NCBI GenBank assembly: GCA_000750105.3
Contig: JPHH03000045.1
Span: forward strand, 206,926-270,925
From: Tolypocladium sp. Sup5 PDA-1
Lineage: Eukaryota > Ascomycota > Sordariomycetes > Hypocreales > Ophiocordycipitaceae
DNA length: 64,000 nucleotides
Direction: 5' to 3'
This document shows positions 10,711 to 21,874 of the stretch, piece after piece; the stretch's first letter is position 1; each line of letters begins with the position of its first letter. The position numbers were made by a program, and so were the translations under genes. Below the pieces are notes generated by a model that ran no database searches, was not told the origin of the DNA, and worked only from the letters and a program-made list of their open reading frames with translations.

Positions 10711-12519
10711 ATGGCTTCGTCAATCTCGGGCAACCCACCGCGCACATACCCCCTCATGTCCCGCGGCGAGATTGAGGCGCTGATAGCCGACGGCCGCAAC
10801 ATCGTCATCCTCAACCAGCATGTGCTCAGGGTCGACCCGTGGCTCCCTTACCACCCCGGCGGCGACAAGGCCATGTTGCACATGGTGGGAAGGGATGCCA
10901 CGGCCGAGATCGAAGCGTAGGTGACGAATCCTCTCATGCCCTCCCCCCTCGGTCTCGGTCGGACCCTGGCTAACCAACCTGCCTGCCTCTGCAGCCTCCA
11001 CTCCGAAGATGCCAGGCAACAGATGCTGCGATACCAGATCGGGCGGATCCAGGGCTTGTGGAAGAATTTCACGCCCCCGATACAGGGAGGCACGTTCCGG
11101 ACGCTTGCAGAGATGGAGGAGGGCGCCGCCGCCGCCGCCGCCGCCCACGAGGTGGACAGTGCAATGGAACTGGACTCGAGCTCCCCGAGCTCCCGATCGC
11201 CCTCGCCCGTCTTCGACGTCGATGGCCAGGCGGCAACCAGACGGCGCGGCGCCAATCAATCCGACCAATCCGAGCGGCCGTCCTCGGTGTCTTCGCAGTC
11301 GACCACCGACGCCGACATGGATGGCATGTCCTATCTGGATGCCCTCACGCGCGAGCACATCAGCCTCGACCTCGACAAGTACCCGACGCCAGACCCCGAG
11401 ACGCAGGCTCGCATCTTCGCCAAGTACCGCGAGCTGCATCAGAGGATCCGGGATGAGGGGCTGTACCAGTGCGATGCCATGGCCTATGCTGCCGATTGCT
11501 GCCGATACGTGGGCTTCTTCGCCATGACGCTCGCATGCCTGCACTTTGGCCAGTATGCCCTCGGGGGCGTCTTCCTGGGCCTCATGTGGCATCAGCTCGT
11601 CTTCGCCGCTCACGACGCGGGCCACATGGGCATCACCCACAAGTACAATGTCGACACGGTCATTGGCATTGTCATTGCAGACTTCGTTGGCGGCCTGTCC
11701 CTTGGCTGGTGGAAGAGGAATCACAACGTCCACCACATTGTGACCAATGCGCCAGAGCACGACCCGGACATTGAGCACATGCCCCTATTCGCCGTGTCAC
11801 ACCGACTGCTGGGCAGCCTGCGATCCACGTACTACGACCGCGTCATGAAGTACGACGCCGCGGCCAAGGTTCTGCTTAGGATTCAGGCGTGGACCTATTA
11901 CCCCTTCCTGGCCCTCGGGCGATTCAACCTCTATGTCCTCTCCTGGGACTATCTGCTCGCCAACAGGGGACCTAGGAAGGGCCCCGGCGCCTGGCACCGG
12001 TGGCTGGAGCTGGTGGGACAGGTCTTCTTCTGGACCTGGTTCGGCTACGGCCTCCTGTACAAGATGATACCGGACGGCTGGTCCCGCTTTGTCTTCGTCA
12101 TGGTGAGCCATGTCACCTCATCGCCACTCCACGTACAGATTGTCCTGTCGCACTTTGCCATGAGCACGGCCGACCTGGGCCCGCACGAGTCCTTTGCGCA
12201 GAGGATGCTGCGGACGACCATGGACGTCGACTGCCCCCCTTGGCTTGACTTTGTCCATGGAGGGCTGCAGTTCCAGGCCATCCACCACCTGTTCCCCCGC
12301 CTGCCCCGGCATAACCTTCGCAGGGCGCAGAAGTTGGTGCAGGGGTTCTGCGACGACGTGGGCATACCGTACGCCTTTTACGGGTTCGCAGACGGCAACA
12401 AGCAGGTCATCGGCCGGCTTTCCGAGGTGTCGAGGCAAGCAGCTATCCTGGCTAAGTGCCAGCGGACAATTGCCATGAGCGGTGACTTTTCCGGGCATCA
12501 CCATCCTCATCATGATTGA
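10711..12519 (+). CDS. Sphingolipid delta-8 desaturase with N-terminal cytochrome b5
   Basis: Two exons, 10711-10916 and 10995-12519; 576 residues. The N-terminal cytochrome b5 domain is split by the intron and contains the haem-binding HPGG (about residue 48) and GRDAT. The desaturase part carries three histidine boxes: HDAGH (about 274), HNVHH (about 311) and QAIHH (about 495), where Q replaces the first H of box three as in front-end desaturases. Hydrophobic stretches around the boxes fit ER membrane spans. Fungal proteins of this build introduce the delta-8 double bond into the long-chain base of glucosylceramides. A serine/aspartate-rich insert (about residues 120-180) between the domains is variable in fungi. 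The delta-8 specificity comes from family likeness and is not proved by the sequence. Confidence 0.87.
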
Positions 12520-13422
12520 GAAGTCGTTGGGCGGCCGCGGGATAGAGAGGCGGGCCTGATTGATCTATTTGGTTGCCTACATCTATAGCCTGATTCCTCC
12601 ATCCAAGCGTGCATGCAAATACAACGAGTTGTTTAATGATATGAGCAGTGCATTTCAGGCCAGCGGAATGAAGAGCATGTACTTCGTGATGGTCCATTGC
12701 GGTTGTTGCATCTGACGCGGCACCCATCTCAACCACACGACAAAGAGACAAGGAGCGATTGATGATGGGTGCGATCCAACGGAACGGGTCATGTGTCCCC
12801 GGATCACGCGCGTGGTGCGTGCCGATTGACGGGAAGCTCAGCAGCACGGGGCAGCCTTTGACAGTCCTTTTCGAGATGCAATTTCTGGTACTTTGAACTC
12901 TGTAGATAGGCAGCTGAGGGCAAGGAAATTATCTTTGACGGTAACTGCCGGCGTCTGCGGAGAGCTTGCAGAGATGCATTCATTTGGATGTGGTTGAGGA
13001 CTCGAGGTGCGCTGGCAGACGACCTACAGGTGGTGACCCCACTCGACAGCTGTAGCTGGGAGCCGGGCCAGGTACATGTAACCTCCGTAACGCCTCCAGC
13101 CCCAGCTGCAACCTCACTTGTACACATCGACCTTGGTATTCGTACTGGGCCTCACCTTCTTGCGGCTGCGCATCCTCAGCATCCATCACATCTTGCCCTT
13201 GCGTTCCTTGCCCTGCCTTGGATTTCTTTACAGTCCTCCGCCCGTGGTGTGCGTTGCATGTTTTTGGTTCCTTGACTGCCCCCGGCTGTAACCACTGTTG
13301 CCCGGCAAGGTAGGTACCTACCTAGACAGCCGCCTCACCTGCCTCACCTACCTCACCCACCTTGGTACCTTACCTAGGTATTCTTCAAACAAGACAGCGC
13401 GGAGCATGTCCCAGCTGCCACC
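12520..13422. other. Intergenic, no gene seen
   Basis: About 0.9 kb. The right end (about 13310-13380) is a run of CCTACCTCAC/GGTACCTACCTAGG-like repeats just upstream of VAC14, a motif type common between genes in this window. Confidence 0.45.
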
Positions 13423-16400
13423 ATGGATGCCAACATCCAGCGGGCCCTGAACGACAAGCTCTATGACAAGCGCAAGGTCGGCGCGCTCGAGTGCGTGAGC
13501 CCCAAGATGTTGGTTGATGGTTGTTGATGGGGATGTTGAAACTGACGCGCCTCCCTTGCAGGCTCGAGAGAGTTATCCGAGATCTCGTCACGGCCAAGGA
13601 CTTCCAGCGCGTGTACGATGTCCTCGAGCAGCTCTGCAACGACTACGCCTACGCCGTTCACCAGCCCCATGCGCGCAACGGTGGCCTCATCGGCCTCGCC
13701 GCCGCCGCCATTGCTCTAGGTCCCGTATGTGAGCCCGCTCGCCTCTCCCCCCTCCCCCCTCCCGAGGACCCCCTCCGTCCCCTGCCTCCCCCACCTCCCC
13801 TTTTGTCTGCTCGACTGACGCTCGTCACAGGAGCTGCCGCGATATCTCGCCAGGATTGTGCCGCCGGTCCTGGCGTGCTTCACCGACCAGGATGCGAGGG
13901 TGAGATACTACGCGTGTGAAGCCATGTATAACATCGCCAAGGTCGCCAAGGGGGAGATACTGGTATATTTTAACAACATATTCGATCAACTCTGTCGGGT
14001 ACGTTCCTCCCTGACCTCCCGTCACTCATCCTCAACCATTATCCCTCTCTCGCTGACATGTCTCTTTCTCTGTCGCCAGCTTGGTGCGGACTCGGAGCTT
14101 TCGGTCAAGAATGGAGCTGAGCTGCTAGACCGGCTCATAAAGGACATCGTATCCGAGTCAGCCGCTTCCTATGTTTCCGTTCTGGAAGCCCCTCCCGACT
14201 TCGACGGCGATGACAAGACTGGCCTGGACGGTCACCATGCTCACCTGCCCACCGCCTTCTCGCTGCCTCGATTTATCCCTCTTCTCAAGGAGCGCATCTG
14301 GGTCATCAACCCCTTCACGCGCCAGTTCCTCGTGGGCTGGATCACCCTGCTGGACTCTATTCCCGACTTGGAGCTCGTCACCTACCTCCCCGACTTTCTC
14401 GGCGGCTTGCTCAAGTTCCTGGGCGACCAGAACTCCGACGTCCGGACCGCCACACAGTCTTGTCTCGACAAGTTCCTCAACGAGATCAAGCGCATCGCAC
14501 GGGTCAAGAAGGGACTTGTGGAGAGCAAGAAGTCGAGGGAAGGTGGTAAGAGAAAACGGCAGGACTCGGTCGACACGGGCAGCATCCGCCCAGACTTGGA
14601 AGAGGGGGATGAGATCGATTCGGATGCACTCAACTACGACGACGATGACGATGACGATGACAGTGTCGAGGAGGACTGGATCCCTGGCCAAGATGTCGAA
14701 ATCAACTACAAGGAGGTGCTGGAGATCCTAACTGCAACGTTGGATTCGCCATTAGGTTTGTTCCCCCCCTTGCAGCTGGAGCAATCTGATCCGCGGAAAC
14801 TGGCGTGTGCTGACAATGAGTAGAGGAGGACTGCCTGCTGGAGTCACTGAGATGGATTGTCGAGTTTCTCGACATATGTCCTGAGGAGGTGCTGCCCTTC
14901 ACACCAAAGATCCTGGCTCACATGCTGCCAGCAATGGCCAGCACCAAGGAAACCATCCACCAGGCAGCAACCAGGGTCAACAAGTGTCTGATGGACTATG
15001 TGGTGTCCTTATCGGACGAGTCCGGAATTAACTATCAGAATCCCGCTCAAGCCCAGTACACCTCGACCTCGCGGCTTGCCCTGCCCGGCGATAGACTTGA
15101 CGACTCCAATAGCAACCGGGCGTCATTGTCAAGCTCACGCGACCAGGATGTGCAAAGCCCGACGCCTGGCCAGGGGAGATCCCTATCCACGCCCGCCGGT
15201 GCCCCTGCCACTCCCTCTCAGGTGGACCTCGACTACGCCGCGGCCGTCAACTCACTTACCCTATTATTCCTTAACGACCACGAGGCAACTCGAGTAGCTG
15301 CCTTGACCTGGCTCATCATGCTCCACAGGAAAGCCCCAAGAAAGGTGTTGGCCTTCAACGACGGCACCTTTCCCGCGCTCCTGAAGACTCTGTCGGATCC
15401 ATCCGATACCGTCGTCACCAGGGATCTCCAGCTTCTGTCACAGATTTCCCGCAACAGCGAGGATGACTACTTTGCAAACTTCATGGTGAACCTGTTGCAG
15501 CTCTTCTCGACAGACCGCAAACTTCTGGAGATGCGAGGCAACCTCATCATCCGCCAGCTGTGCATGAGCCTCAGCCCTGAGCGGATCTACCGCACCCTGG
15601 CCGACTGCATCGAGAAGGAGGAGGATGTCGAGTTTGCCAGCATCATGGTGCAGAATCTCAACAACAACCTGATCACGGCGCCGCAGCTCGGCGAAGTACG
15701 AAAACGGCTACGGAACCTTGAGACCAAGGACGGGCAGACGCTCTTCGTGGCTTTGTTCAGGTCATGGTGCTACAACGCCGTCGCCACTTTCTCATTGTGC
15801 TTACTTGCCCAGGCGTACGAGCAAGCCTACCACTTGTTGCAAATCTTGTGAGAAACTCTCGCTCCCGAAAGACATCGCTGCCGAGACATGATACTGACTG
15901 CGTACAGTGGCGAGCTAGACATGACTGTCGACCTCCTGATTCAAGTCGACAAGCTAGTCCAGCTGATCGAATCACCCGTCTTCACCTGTGAGTGGCTTCC
16001 AAAGTTGTTTGTCGACTGATGAGAGCAATGCTAATCGTGGACTCCGACCCTAGACCTGAGACTCCAACTTCTCGAGCCCGAAAAGTATCCCTACCTTTAC
16101 AAGTGCATGTACGGGATCTTGATGCTGCTGCCACAATCATCGGCATTCGCTGCATTAAAAAACCGGCTTAACAGCGTGAGCTCCATTGGCTACTTGCATG
16201 TCGCACCTCGAAGGTAAGTCTACCCTGCCCCTGTAGTACATGGCTTCCAGGTCAGCGCCCGGGACCGGTGACGCTGAGCACACAATCTTGTCTTGAGGTG
16301 GAAGGCTGATAACCCAAGTTTCAGTACGTCGACCTCGGCAAACAGCTCCAACTACGACCGGCCAAATCGATTGAAGGGGCGAGAGGACGGCAGCATCCGG

Positions 16401-16700
16401 TGGGTAGAGCTGTTGGAGAAGTTCCGCAGCGTCCAAGAGAGAGCGAGGAGGGCACAGCGACACAGCTTGGACGGCGACGATGTCCCACCAGCGGGCGTCA
16501 GCGAGCTGCGAATAGGCGACGGCCCGCTTGACACGAAGGGGAAGGATGGCCGGGGGCCGATGCCAGGCGCGGCGCCCCCGCTGCCTCAAAAGGACTCTGC
16601 GCCGGCGGCTCCGATGCCGGCAGTTAAGAAGTCTGGCCTGGGCAGGCAGTTTGGAAGGCTAGGGGGTGCAGTATCCGGAAAGGGCCGCCGTAATCAGTAG
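13423..16700 (+). CDS. VAC14: VAC14, scaffold of the PIKfyve/Fab1 lipid-kinase complex
   Basis: Eight exons: 13423-13490, 13562-13724, 13831-13998, 14080-14755, 14824-15847, 15908-15987, 16054-16213 and 16298-16700; about 913 residues. The start IQRALNDKLYDKRKVGALE/LERVIRDL and the HEAT-like repeats match VAC14. The C-terminal VAC14 Fig4-binding domain includes LLQIFGELDMTVDLLIQVDK followed by LVQLIESPVFTYLRLQLLEP. An acidic insert (about residues 340-380, a run of aspartates) separates the two halves. VAC14 holds Fab1 kinase and Fig4 phosphatase together on the vacuole membrane and so controls PI(3,5)P2. All seven introns keep frame and have GT..AG ends. The gene converges on the HAUS1-like gene with 185 bp between stop codons. 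Confidence 0.92.
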
Positions 16701-16885
16701 ATGGGTAGTAAGCTAGCTAGCTGGATGATTGATTGTATGGATAGGCTGGACATCTGGGTCTGGACATAGGGGCCTGGGCACTGTTGTTGTTTTGTGCCTG
16801 TTCGTCTTGTTCTTGTCGTTGTTGTTTTCCCCTCGCACCCCTCAATGCCATACGGTAATAGTACTACCCTCGGCAATGCTATTCA

Positions 16886-17854
16886 TCAGCGTCGTTTGAC
16901 GGGACTCTCGCACTCAACAAGGCCCTCAAACATGGCATCACGGCGTGACGTGAAGGCCCGCAGCTGGCGGCGGAGGGCGTCGAGTTCTCCCCGGGCCATG
17001 TCTGGGTCACTAGGCAGCCCAGCAAAGGCGGCCATCTGGACATGGAGCTCTTTGTTGCGAGCCAGGAGAGCCAGAAAGTCGTGCTCCTCACGGGCCACGT
17101 CCTCGATTGTGGGATGAGCGGGATCGGCAGATACCCCATACGCGGCGGCACGGTCCTGCAACTCCGGCAGCTGGGCGGAGAGGGCCTTGGTTTTGCGCTG
17201 CAGGTCCAGATTCTGCTTTGCCAAGTCAGAGGACAGTCTGTAACGATCGCTCTGCAATTCCTGGAGGAAGTCGGCAGCCTGGTCGGCCTCTCGCTGGATG
17301 TGGCGCTGAAGAGACTCGACGCGGGCATTCATCTGCTCCGTCTCAAAGACGGAGCCTTGCAGGTTTGCAATGTTGCGGCCCAGGTCTTCGGGCTCTGGGA
17401 AGGCGGTTCCAGCCTGGACGGCCAAGTTTGCGAGAGAGTTGAGAGCATTTCTGCCCTCTTTGGGGAGGGCGTGCTCAATGGCTGTGAGCAGGTCGCTTCT
17501 CAGTAGCCCGGGCTGCAAGCCATGGCCATGGCCCTCGGACGCGGGTGCCTCCTGTTGACGGCCATGGTGCTCCATCTCCTTCAGAGCGGCTGCGTCGGTG
17601 CGGGCGAGCAGCTGGCGTTCCTCGTCGGCAGATTCGTTGGCTGCGGCGAGGGCGAGGAGCGCCTTGAGAGTGTCCGGGTTGCGCTCAAATGAGGGCACGG
17701 AGCGGCCAGGGGGAAACTTGGAGGCGAGCCACGAGTCGACGTAGGACCAGTCGCGGGCGGTGGAAGCGGCGATGCGGGCGACAGAGGGGGAGAAGATGGC
17801 GGCCGATTCGTCGTGCTGGGAGAGATGGCGACGATGGCGATGGAGGTGGGCCAT
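16886..17854 (-). CDS. HAUS augmin-like complex subunit 1
   Basis: Intronless minus-strand gene of 322 codons starting at 17854 (MAHLHRHRRH). An in-frame ATG at 17995 would add 47 residues, but conserved-looking sequence starts after 17854. The text SVARIAASTARDWSYVDSWL near the N-terminus and the long coiled coils in the rest (for example LGRNIANLQGSVFETEQMNA, then ELQSDRYRLSSDLAKQNLDL) match fungal HAUS1-family proteins. Augmin recruits gamma-tubulin to existing microtubules so that new ones branch from them; filamentous ascomycetes keep it although budding yeast lost it. Assignment rests on the N-terminal motif and coiled-coil layout. Confidence 0.75.
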   Translation of the reverse strand: MAHLHRHRRHLSQHDESAAIFSPSVARIAASTARDWSYVDSWLASKFPPGRSVPSFERNPDTLKALLALAAANESADEERQLLARTDAAALKEMEHHGRQQEAPASEGHGHGLQPGLLRSDLLTAIEHALPKEGRNALNSLANLAVQAGTAFPEPEDLGRNIANLQGSVFETEQMNARVESLQRHIQREADQAADFLQELQSDRYRLSSDLAKQNLDLQRKTKALSAQLPELQDRAAAYGVSADPAHPTIEDVAREEHDFLALLARNKELHVQMAAFAGLPSDPDMARGELDALRRQLRAFTSRRDAMFEGLVECESPVKRR

Positions 17855-18105
17855 GAGGCTCAGATCGTGAGGAGGACACCAATTGGTGAAATTGTGAGGC
17901 GAGTTATGCCGATTGTCCCAACTGTTTGCTTGGTAGGCTGTATTTTGTGCGAGCGTTGAGGAGACAAGCCTGTCATGGTATACTATTCTGATCACAGGGT
18001 GAGGTGTGTGTGGTGTTGAAAGACCGTCAACAGGGTCCCCCTAGTTCGGAGTACGTACCTCGCCTCCCTCGCCTGCGTATCCGTACTTCGTAACATAGTT
18101 AATTA

Positions 18106-18134
18106 CGGAGGTCGCTTTCAAAATAGTTGTCCAG
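18106..18134 (+). repeat. Left terminal inverted repeat of the Tc1/mariner element
   Basis: 29 bp, an exact reverse complement of 19619-19647. It begins directly after a TA at 18104-18105. Confidence 0.93.
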
Positions 18135-18148
18135 CGCTGAAACTACCG

Positions 18149-19480
18149 CTAAGCTATATTAGGAACGCCCCCACCTAATTTAGCAGGGGTTAGTCCCCTG
18201 CCTTCCTTGTACTCGTTTCCTCCCTCAAGCTCCATTATCATTTGTACATGCCTTAGGATTCTCTCAATCCAAGCTTGGATACGGTCTTGCGGCAGCTCTT
18301 TCCATGCGGCGTTCCAAGCCGTAATAGCTTCTTGCCGGTTCTTCGGGGCCCCCTTGCTCGTAGTGCGTCTCTTCATCCAAGGCCAGGCTGGCTCAATTGC
18401 GTTGAGATCGGGAGAGTTGCCGCACCAAAGGAGTCGTTGGATTTGATGAAGGTCATAGACCTGCTGCTGGATGTAATGACTGTGTGCCGGAGCCTTGTCT
18501 TCTTGAACGAGCGTGCCCGGCCGGTCCGTTGCGCATTCCTTCGCAAAAGGGAAGAGCTTCGGGATAAGGATCTTCTTCTGGTACTGATACCAATCGATCC
18601 CTGACCCCTTGCGGCGTGTGAGCTTGCCGTTTTTTGAATTCCATCGCCACGAGGGTTTCTTTCCAGGAAGTTGGCGTAGGTTCAATCGTCTCATCGAATT
18701 CTCAAGCTCCCATTTCTCCTTTGCGGCAGACTCGAGCTCTTCGTTCATCTTCTCGATCGTTTCCGTAGCGGCTTTCTTCTCTTGCGCAGTCTCCGGAGAC
18801 CAGCAATGCGCAGGGCCCTTCCGATCATAGGAAAAGCAACCCCAGAACATAAATTCAGAAGAGCCTTTCCATCGCTCACGAATGCAGCTCTTTACGAACG
18901 CCTCGTCGCTCTTCCGCCAAACGCGATAGCTGCCTCTGCGATGGAGTAAGACGACGGAGGTCTCGTCAGACCAAATAACATTCTTCCAATCCTCAAGGGT
19001 CCAGTCCTTACGCTCAAGGCACCAGCGTAGACGATCCGTTCTCATCTTCTTCGATAATCTAGGCTTCCTCGTCGGCTTCGTCTTATTATACCCGAGCTTT
19101 TTCATAACCCGCCACACCGTAACAGAGGAAACGGGAATCCCCTCAGCACTAAGCTCCCCAGAGATATCAGCGCACGTCTTTTCTCTCCCATACCTATCGC
19201 GGCGGACCTTGCTCACGATCTTCTCTTGCATTTCTTTCGTTTGCTTCGACGGGCGCCCGGGGCGAGGTTCATCCTTAACAAAGTCATCCTTGATATTCAC
19301 GGGCCGGCAGCTTGGATCGAATCCACGCTTAAGTGCCCTAGCATAGATACGGTTGACCTGACGGATAGAGACCCCCGAGATAGAGGCAGCCTCAGTAGTA
19401 CTCGTGCCGCAACACTTTAGCCCAAGCACAAAGGCCCTCGTTGCGATATCTTGAGTTGGGGCCATGGCGATTGGGAACAA
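18149..19480 (-). CDS. Tc1/mariner transposase (DD34E)
   Basis: Uninterrupted frame of 443 codons from 19480; a second ATG at 19465 (MAPTQDIATRAFVLGLK) is the more usual start. The N-terminus is a helix-turn-helix DNA-binding region (ASISGVSIRQVNRIYARAL), followed by a basic GRPSKQTKEM linker and a second HTH-like segment (VSSVTVWRVMKKLGYNKTK). Catalytic residues are D in WSDETSV, D in VQEDKAPAHS and E in SPDLNAIEPAW. I count 34 residues between the second D and the E, so it is a DD34E enzyme as in Tc1 and fungal impala-type elements. A lysine/glutamate-rich insert lies between the first and second D. All catalytic residues are present, so it may be active. Confidence 0.93.
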   Translation of the reverse strand: MFPIAMAPTQDIATRAFVLGLKCCGTSTTEAASISGVSIRQVNRIYARALKRGFDPSCRPVNIKDDFVKDEPRPGRPSKQTKEMQEKIVSKVRRDRYGREKTCADISGELSAEGIPVSSVTVWRVMKKLGYNKTKPTRKPRLSKKMRTDRLRWCLERKDWTLEDWKNVIWSDETSVVLLHRRGSYRVWRKSDEAFVKSCIRERWKGSSEFMFWGCFSYDRKGPAHCWSPETAQEKKAATETIEKMNEELESAAKEKWELENSMRRLNLRQLPGKKPSWRWNSKNGKLTRRKGSGIDWYQYQKKILIPKLFPFAKECATDRPGTLVQEDKAPAHSHYIQQQVYDLHQIQRLLWCGNSPDLNAIEPAWPWMKRRTTSKGAPKNRQEAITAWNAAWKELPQDRIQAWIERILRHVQMIMELEGGNEYKEGRGLTPAKLGGGVPNIA

Positions 19481-19618
19481 GATGCGTGGTTTACACGAAT
19501 GAGGAGGGGAAAGTTACCTTACAAAATATGTGCGGTGGTTCCTAGCACGATTCACCGCCCTTACGTGCAGGGATTCAATCAATTGAACAGGGATTCGAGC
19601 AGGGATTTGCCCCCCTGT

Positions 19619-19647
19619 CTGGACAACTATTTTGAAAGCGACCTCCG
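19619..19647 (-). repeat. Right terminal inverted repeat of the Tc1/mariner element
   Basis: 29 bp, an exact reverse complement of 18106-18134, followed by TA. Just inside it lie three GGGATT-type short repeats (about 19570-19610) that may be subterminal transposase sites. Confidence 0.9.
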
Positions 19648-20217
19648 TACCTACGGAGTAATCCGTATTACTTAAGGTACTTAAAGTGGTACGTGATAGG
19701 AGCATTGAATCATGCGCTGATGGCGCGGTACCTCTTCGCGGGTGGCGGACCAATAGGGTTCCGGAGTATCCGCCCAGCGACATCGCCAGTTGGTCGCATC
19801 CAACATGGAAAGGACAGCGTGGGCATTTATCACGGTTCACAACGGCGCTCTGCTCCGCCAACATACCTTTAACCTTTCCAAATAATACGGTGTTAACCAT
19901 CGTTTGAATCTGTTTTGTCCGCGCCGCCACTCACTCACTCACTCACTCACCGCTCCAAATTGTGCCTCCATCTTTCTGGTCTGGTCGTCTCAGACCGTGC
20001 CCGGCTCCTCGTCACATCCAGCGTTTTATTGTTCGAAGCAGGCGGCGCTGCTGCGTTGTTCGCTCCATCGCTTGCTGCCACCAGCATCCTTATTCTCTTC
20101 CCTTCCCTCATCTTCTCTTCTCTTCTCTGCCCCTCCTCCCGTCCGCGGGTCCTCGGCACTTGTCGGTCGATCCGCCCGTCCTCGTCCTCGTCCCCGTCCC
20201 GCCTCGCCGCGTACACC
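19648..20217. promoter_or_regulatory. Upstream region of the ERdj6-like gene
   Basis: 570 bp between the transposon and the start codon. It contains a TACGGAGTA palindrome beside the transposon end (19652-19660), an ACTC tetranucleotide run (about 19928-19949) and a pyrimidine-rich tract (about 20090-20190), likely part of promoter and 5' UTR. No intact gene. Confidence 0.45.
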
Positions 20218-21874
20218 ATGCGCTTCGGCCTGTCGAGCCTGGCCGTGACAGCCAGCCTGCTGGCCTCGGCCGGTAGTGCGCTGTCGCCCTCCGGCATCCC
20301 CTCTGACCTGCCCGTCTCCGCGCTCCTGACGTCGGCGCAGACGCACCTGGCCAAGGGCGAGACGAGCGAGGCCCTCGTCTACTACGATGCCGCCATCGCC
20401 AGGGATCCGACCAACTATCTGACCCTGTTCAAGCGCGCCACGACGTACCTCTCGCTCGGCCGCGCCAGCCAGGCGACCGACGATTTCAACAAGGTCCTGG
20501 CGCTCAAACCCGGTTTCGAGGGCGCCCACCTGCAGCTGGCCAGGATCAGGTCCAAGGCCGCCGACTGGGACGCCGCCAGGGCCGAGTACGTCGCCGCCAA
20601 CAAGAGCCCGGACTCACCTGAGCTCACGGAGCTGGCCGAGGCTGAGGGTGGTGCGACTCTCGCCGAGGCCGCTGGCAAGACTGGCCAGTGGGATGACTGC
20701 GTCAACCACGCCGGCGTAGCCATCCTGGTCGCCTCGAGGTCCCCATCCCTGCGCGAGCTGCGGGCGCGCTGCCGCTTCGAGCGTGGCGAGCTCGAGGAGG
20801 GCATGGGTGATCTACATCACGTCTTGCAGATGCGGCCCGGAGACACGGGTCCCCACGTCCTCATCTCCGCCACCACCTTCTACGGCCTCGGCGACTTTGA
20901 CAACGGCCTCGCCCAGATTAGGAAGTGCTTACACTCCGACCCGGACTCCAAGATCTGCAAGAGGCTGCACAAGCAGCAAAAGGCCATCTACAAGACCTAC
21001 TCGAGAGCCGAGGCCCAGCTAGGCAAAGGCCAAACGACGACTGCCGGACGGACTTTGGTTGGCAATGCTGAAGAGCCTGGGCTGATCACAAACATCCGAG
21101 AGCAAGTCGACGAGCTGCGGAGAGAGAGGTTAATCCCATTCAAAGCAAGGGCCAGGCTGTACGAGCAGGTGGTGGAAATGGCGTGCCAGGCTTATTTCGA
21201 GGTAAGGGCCATCGTGCTTTCCCCACCAACAGGCATCGCGATCGCTCGTGTGTATTATTGGCAATGGCTAACACGCGGAACCGCCACAGTCTAATCACAA
21301 GGAGGCACACAAGTACTGCGACGAAGCCCTGCAGCTCGACCCCGAGTCCTTCTGGGGGCTTGTCTACCGCGGCAAGGCACTTCTCAAAAAGGGCGAGTTC
21401 GAAGCGGCCATCCAAACGCTGGAGAAGGCCGCCGAGGTGCGGCCAGACAAGCAAGACAAGGTCAATCCGATTCTGAACAAGGCCCAAATCGCTCTCAAGC
21501 GCAGCAAGACCAAGGACTACTACCAGGTTCTGGGCGTGGACAACGACGCCGACGAAAGGCAGATCAAGTCGGCGTACCGAAAGGCCTCGAAGGTGCATCA
21601 CCCGGACAAGGCGGCCAAGCAGGGCATCAACAAAGAGGAGGCTGAGAAGAAGATGGCGTCCATCAACGAGGCGTACGAGGTCCTAAGCGACCCGGAGCTG
21701 CGCGCGCGTTTCGACAGGGGAGACGATCCCAACTCGCAGGAAAGGGGGGACCCATTCCAGGGTAGCCCGTTTGCCGGCGGCCACCCCTTCATGTTCCATC
21801 AACAAGGCGGTGGCGGCCCACAAGCAAACTTCAAATTCCAATATGGCGGCGGCGGTGGCCCTTTCGGGTTTTGA
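20218..21874 (+). CDS. ER-lumenal TPR/J-domain co-chaperone (ERdj6/p58IPK-like)
   Basis: Two exons, 20218-21201 and 21290-21874; 523 residues. A signal peptide (MRFGLSSLAVTASLLASAGS) is followed by tetratricopeptide repeats filling about residues 34-395, for example AHLAKGETSEALVYYDAAIA-like units. A J domain follows (about 402-470) with the HPD triad inside KVHHPDKAA, and then a glycine/phenylalanine-rich tail. This is the build of DNAJC3/p58IPK, which stimulates Kar2/BiP in the ER lumen and binds misfolded clients. As in that family, no KDEL-type retention signal ends the protein. The start is chosen because the signal peptide begins at 20218, although the frame is open further upstream. 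It converges on the mitoferrin gene. Confidence 0.9.

Larger units (their letters stand above)
18106..19647 (-). mobile_element. Tc1/mariner DNA transposon, complete
   Basis: A 1542-bp element bounded by perfect 29-bp terminal inverted repeats (18106-18134 and 19619-19647, starting CGGAGGTCGC). TA dinucleotides flank it at 18104-18105 and 19648-19649, the TA target duplication expected for this superfamily. It contains one uninterrupted transposase gene on the minus strand. The internal sequence shows no RIP-type decay, so insertion was probably recent or the element has stayed at low copy number. It sits in the intergenic space between the HAUS1-like and ERdj6-like genes, outside both coding regions. 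Confidence 0.93.

Noticed and set aside
10720..11778. 352-codon minus-strand frame opposite the desaturase
   Set aside because: Antisense to the conserved cytochrome b5 and histidine-box coding sequence; no motif.
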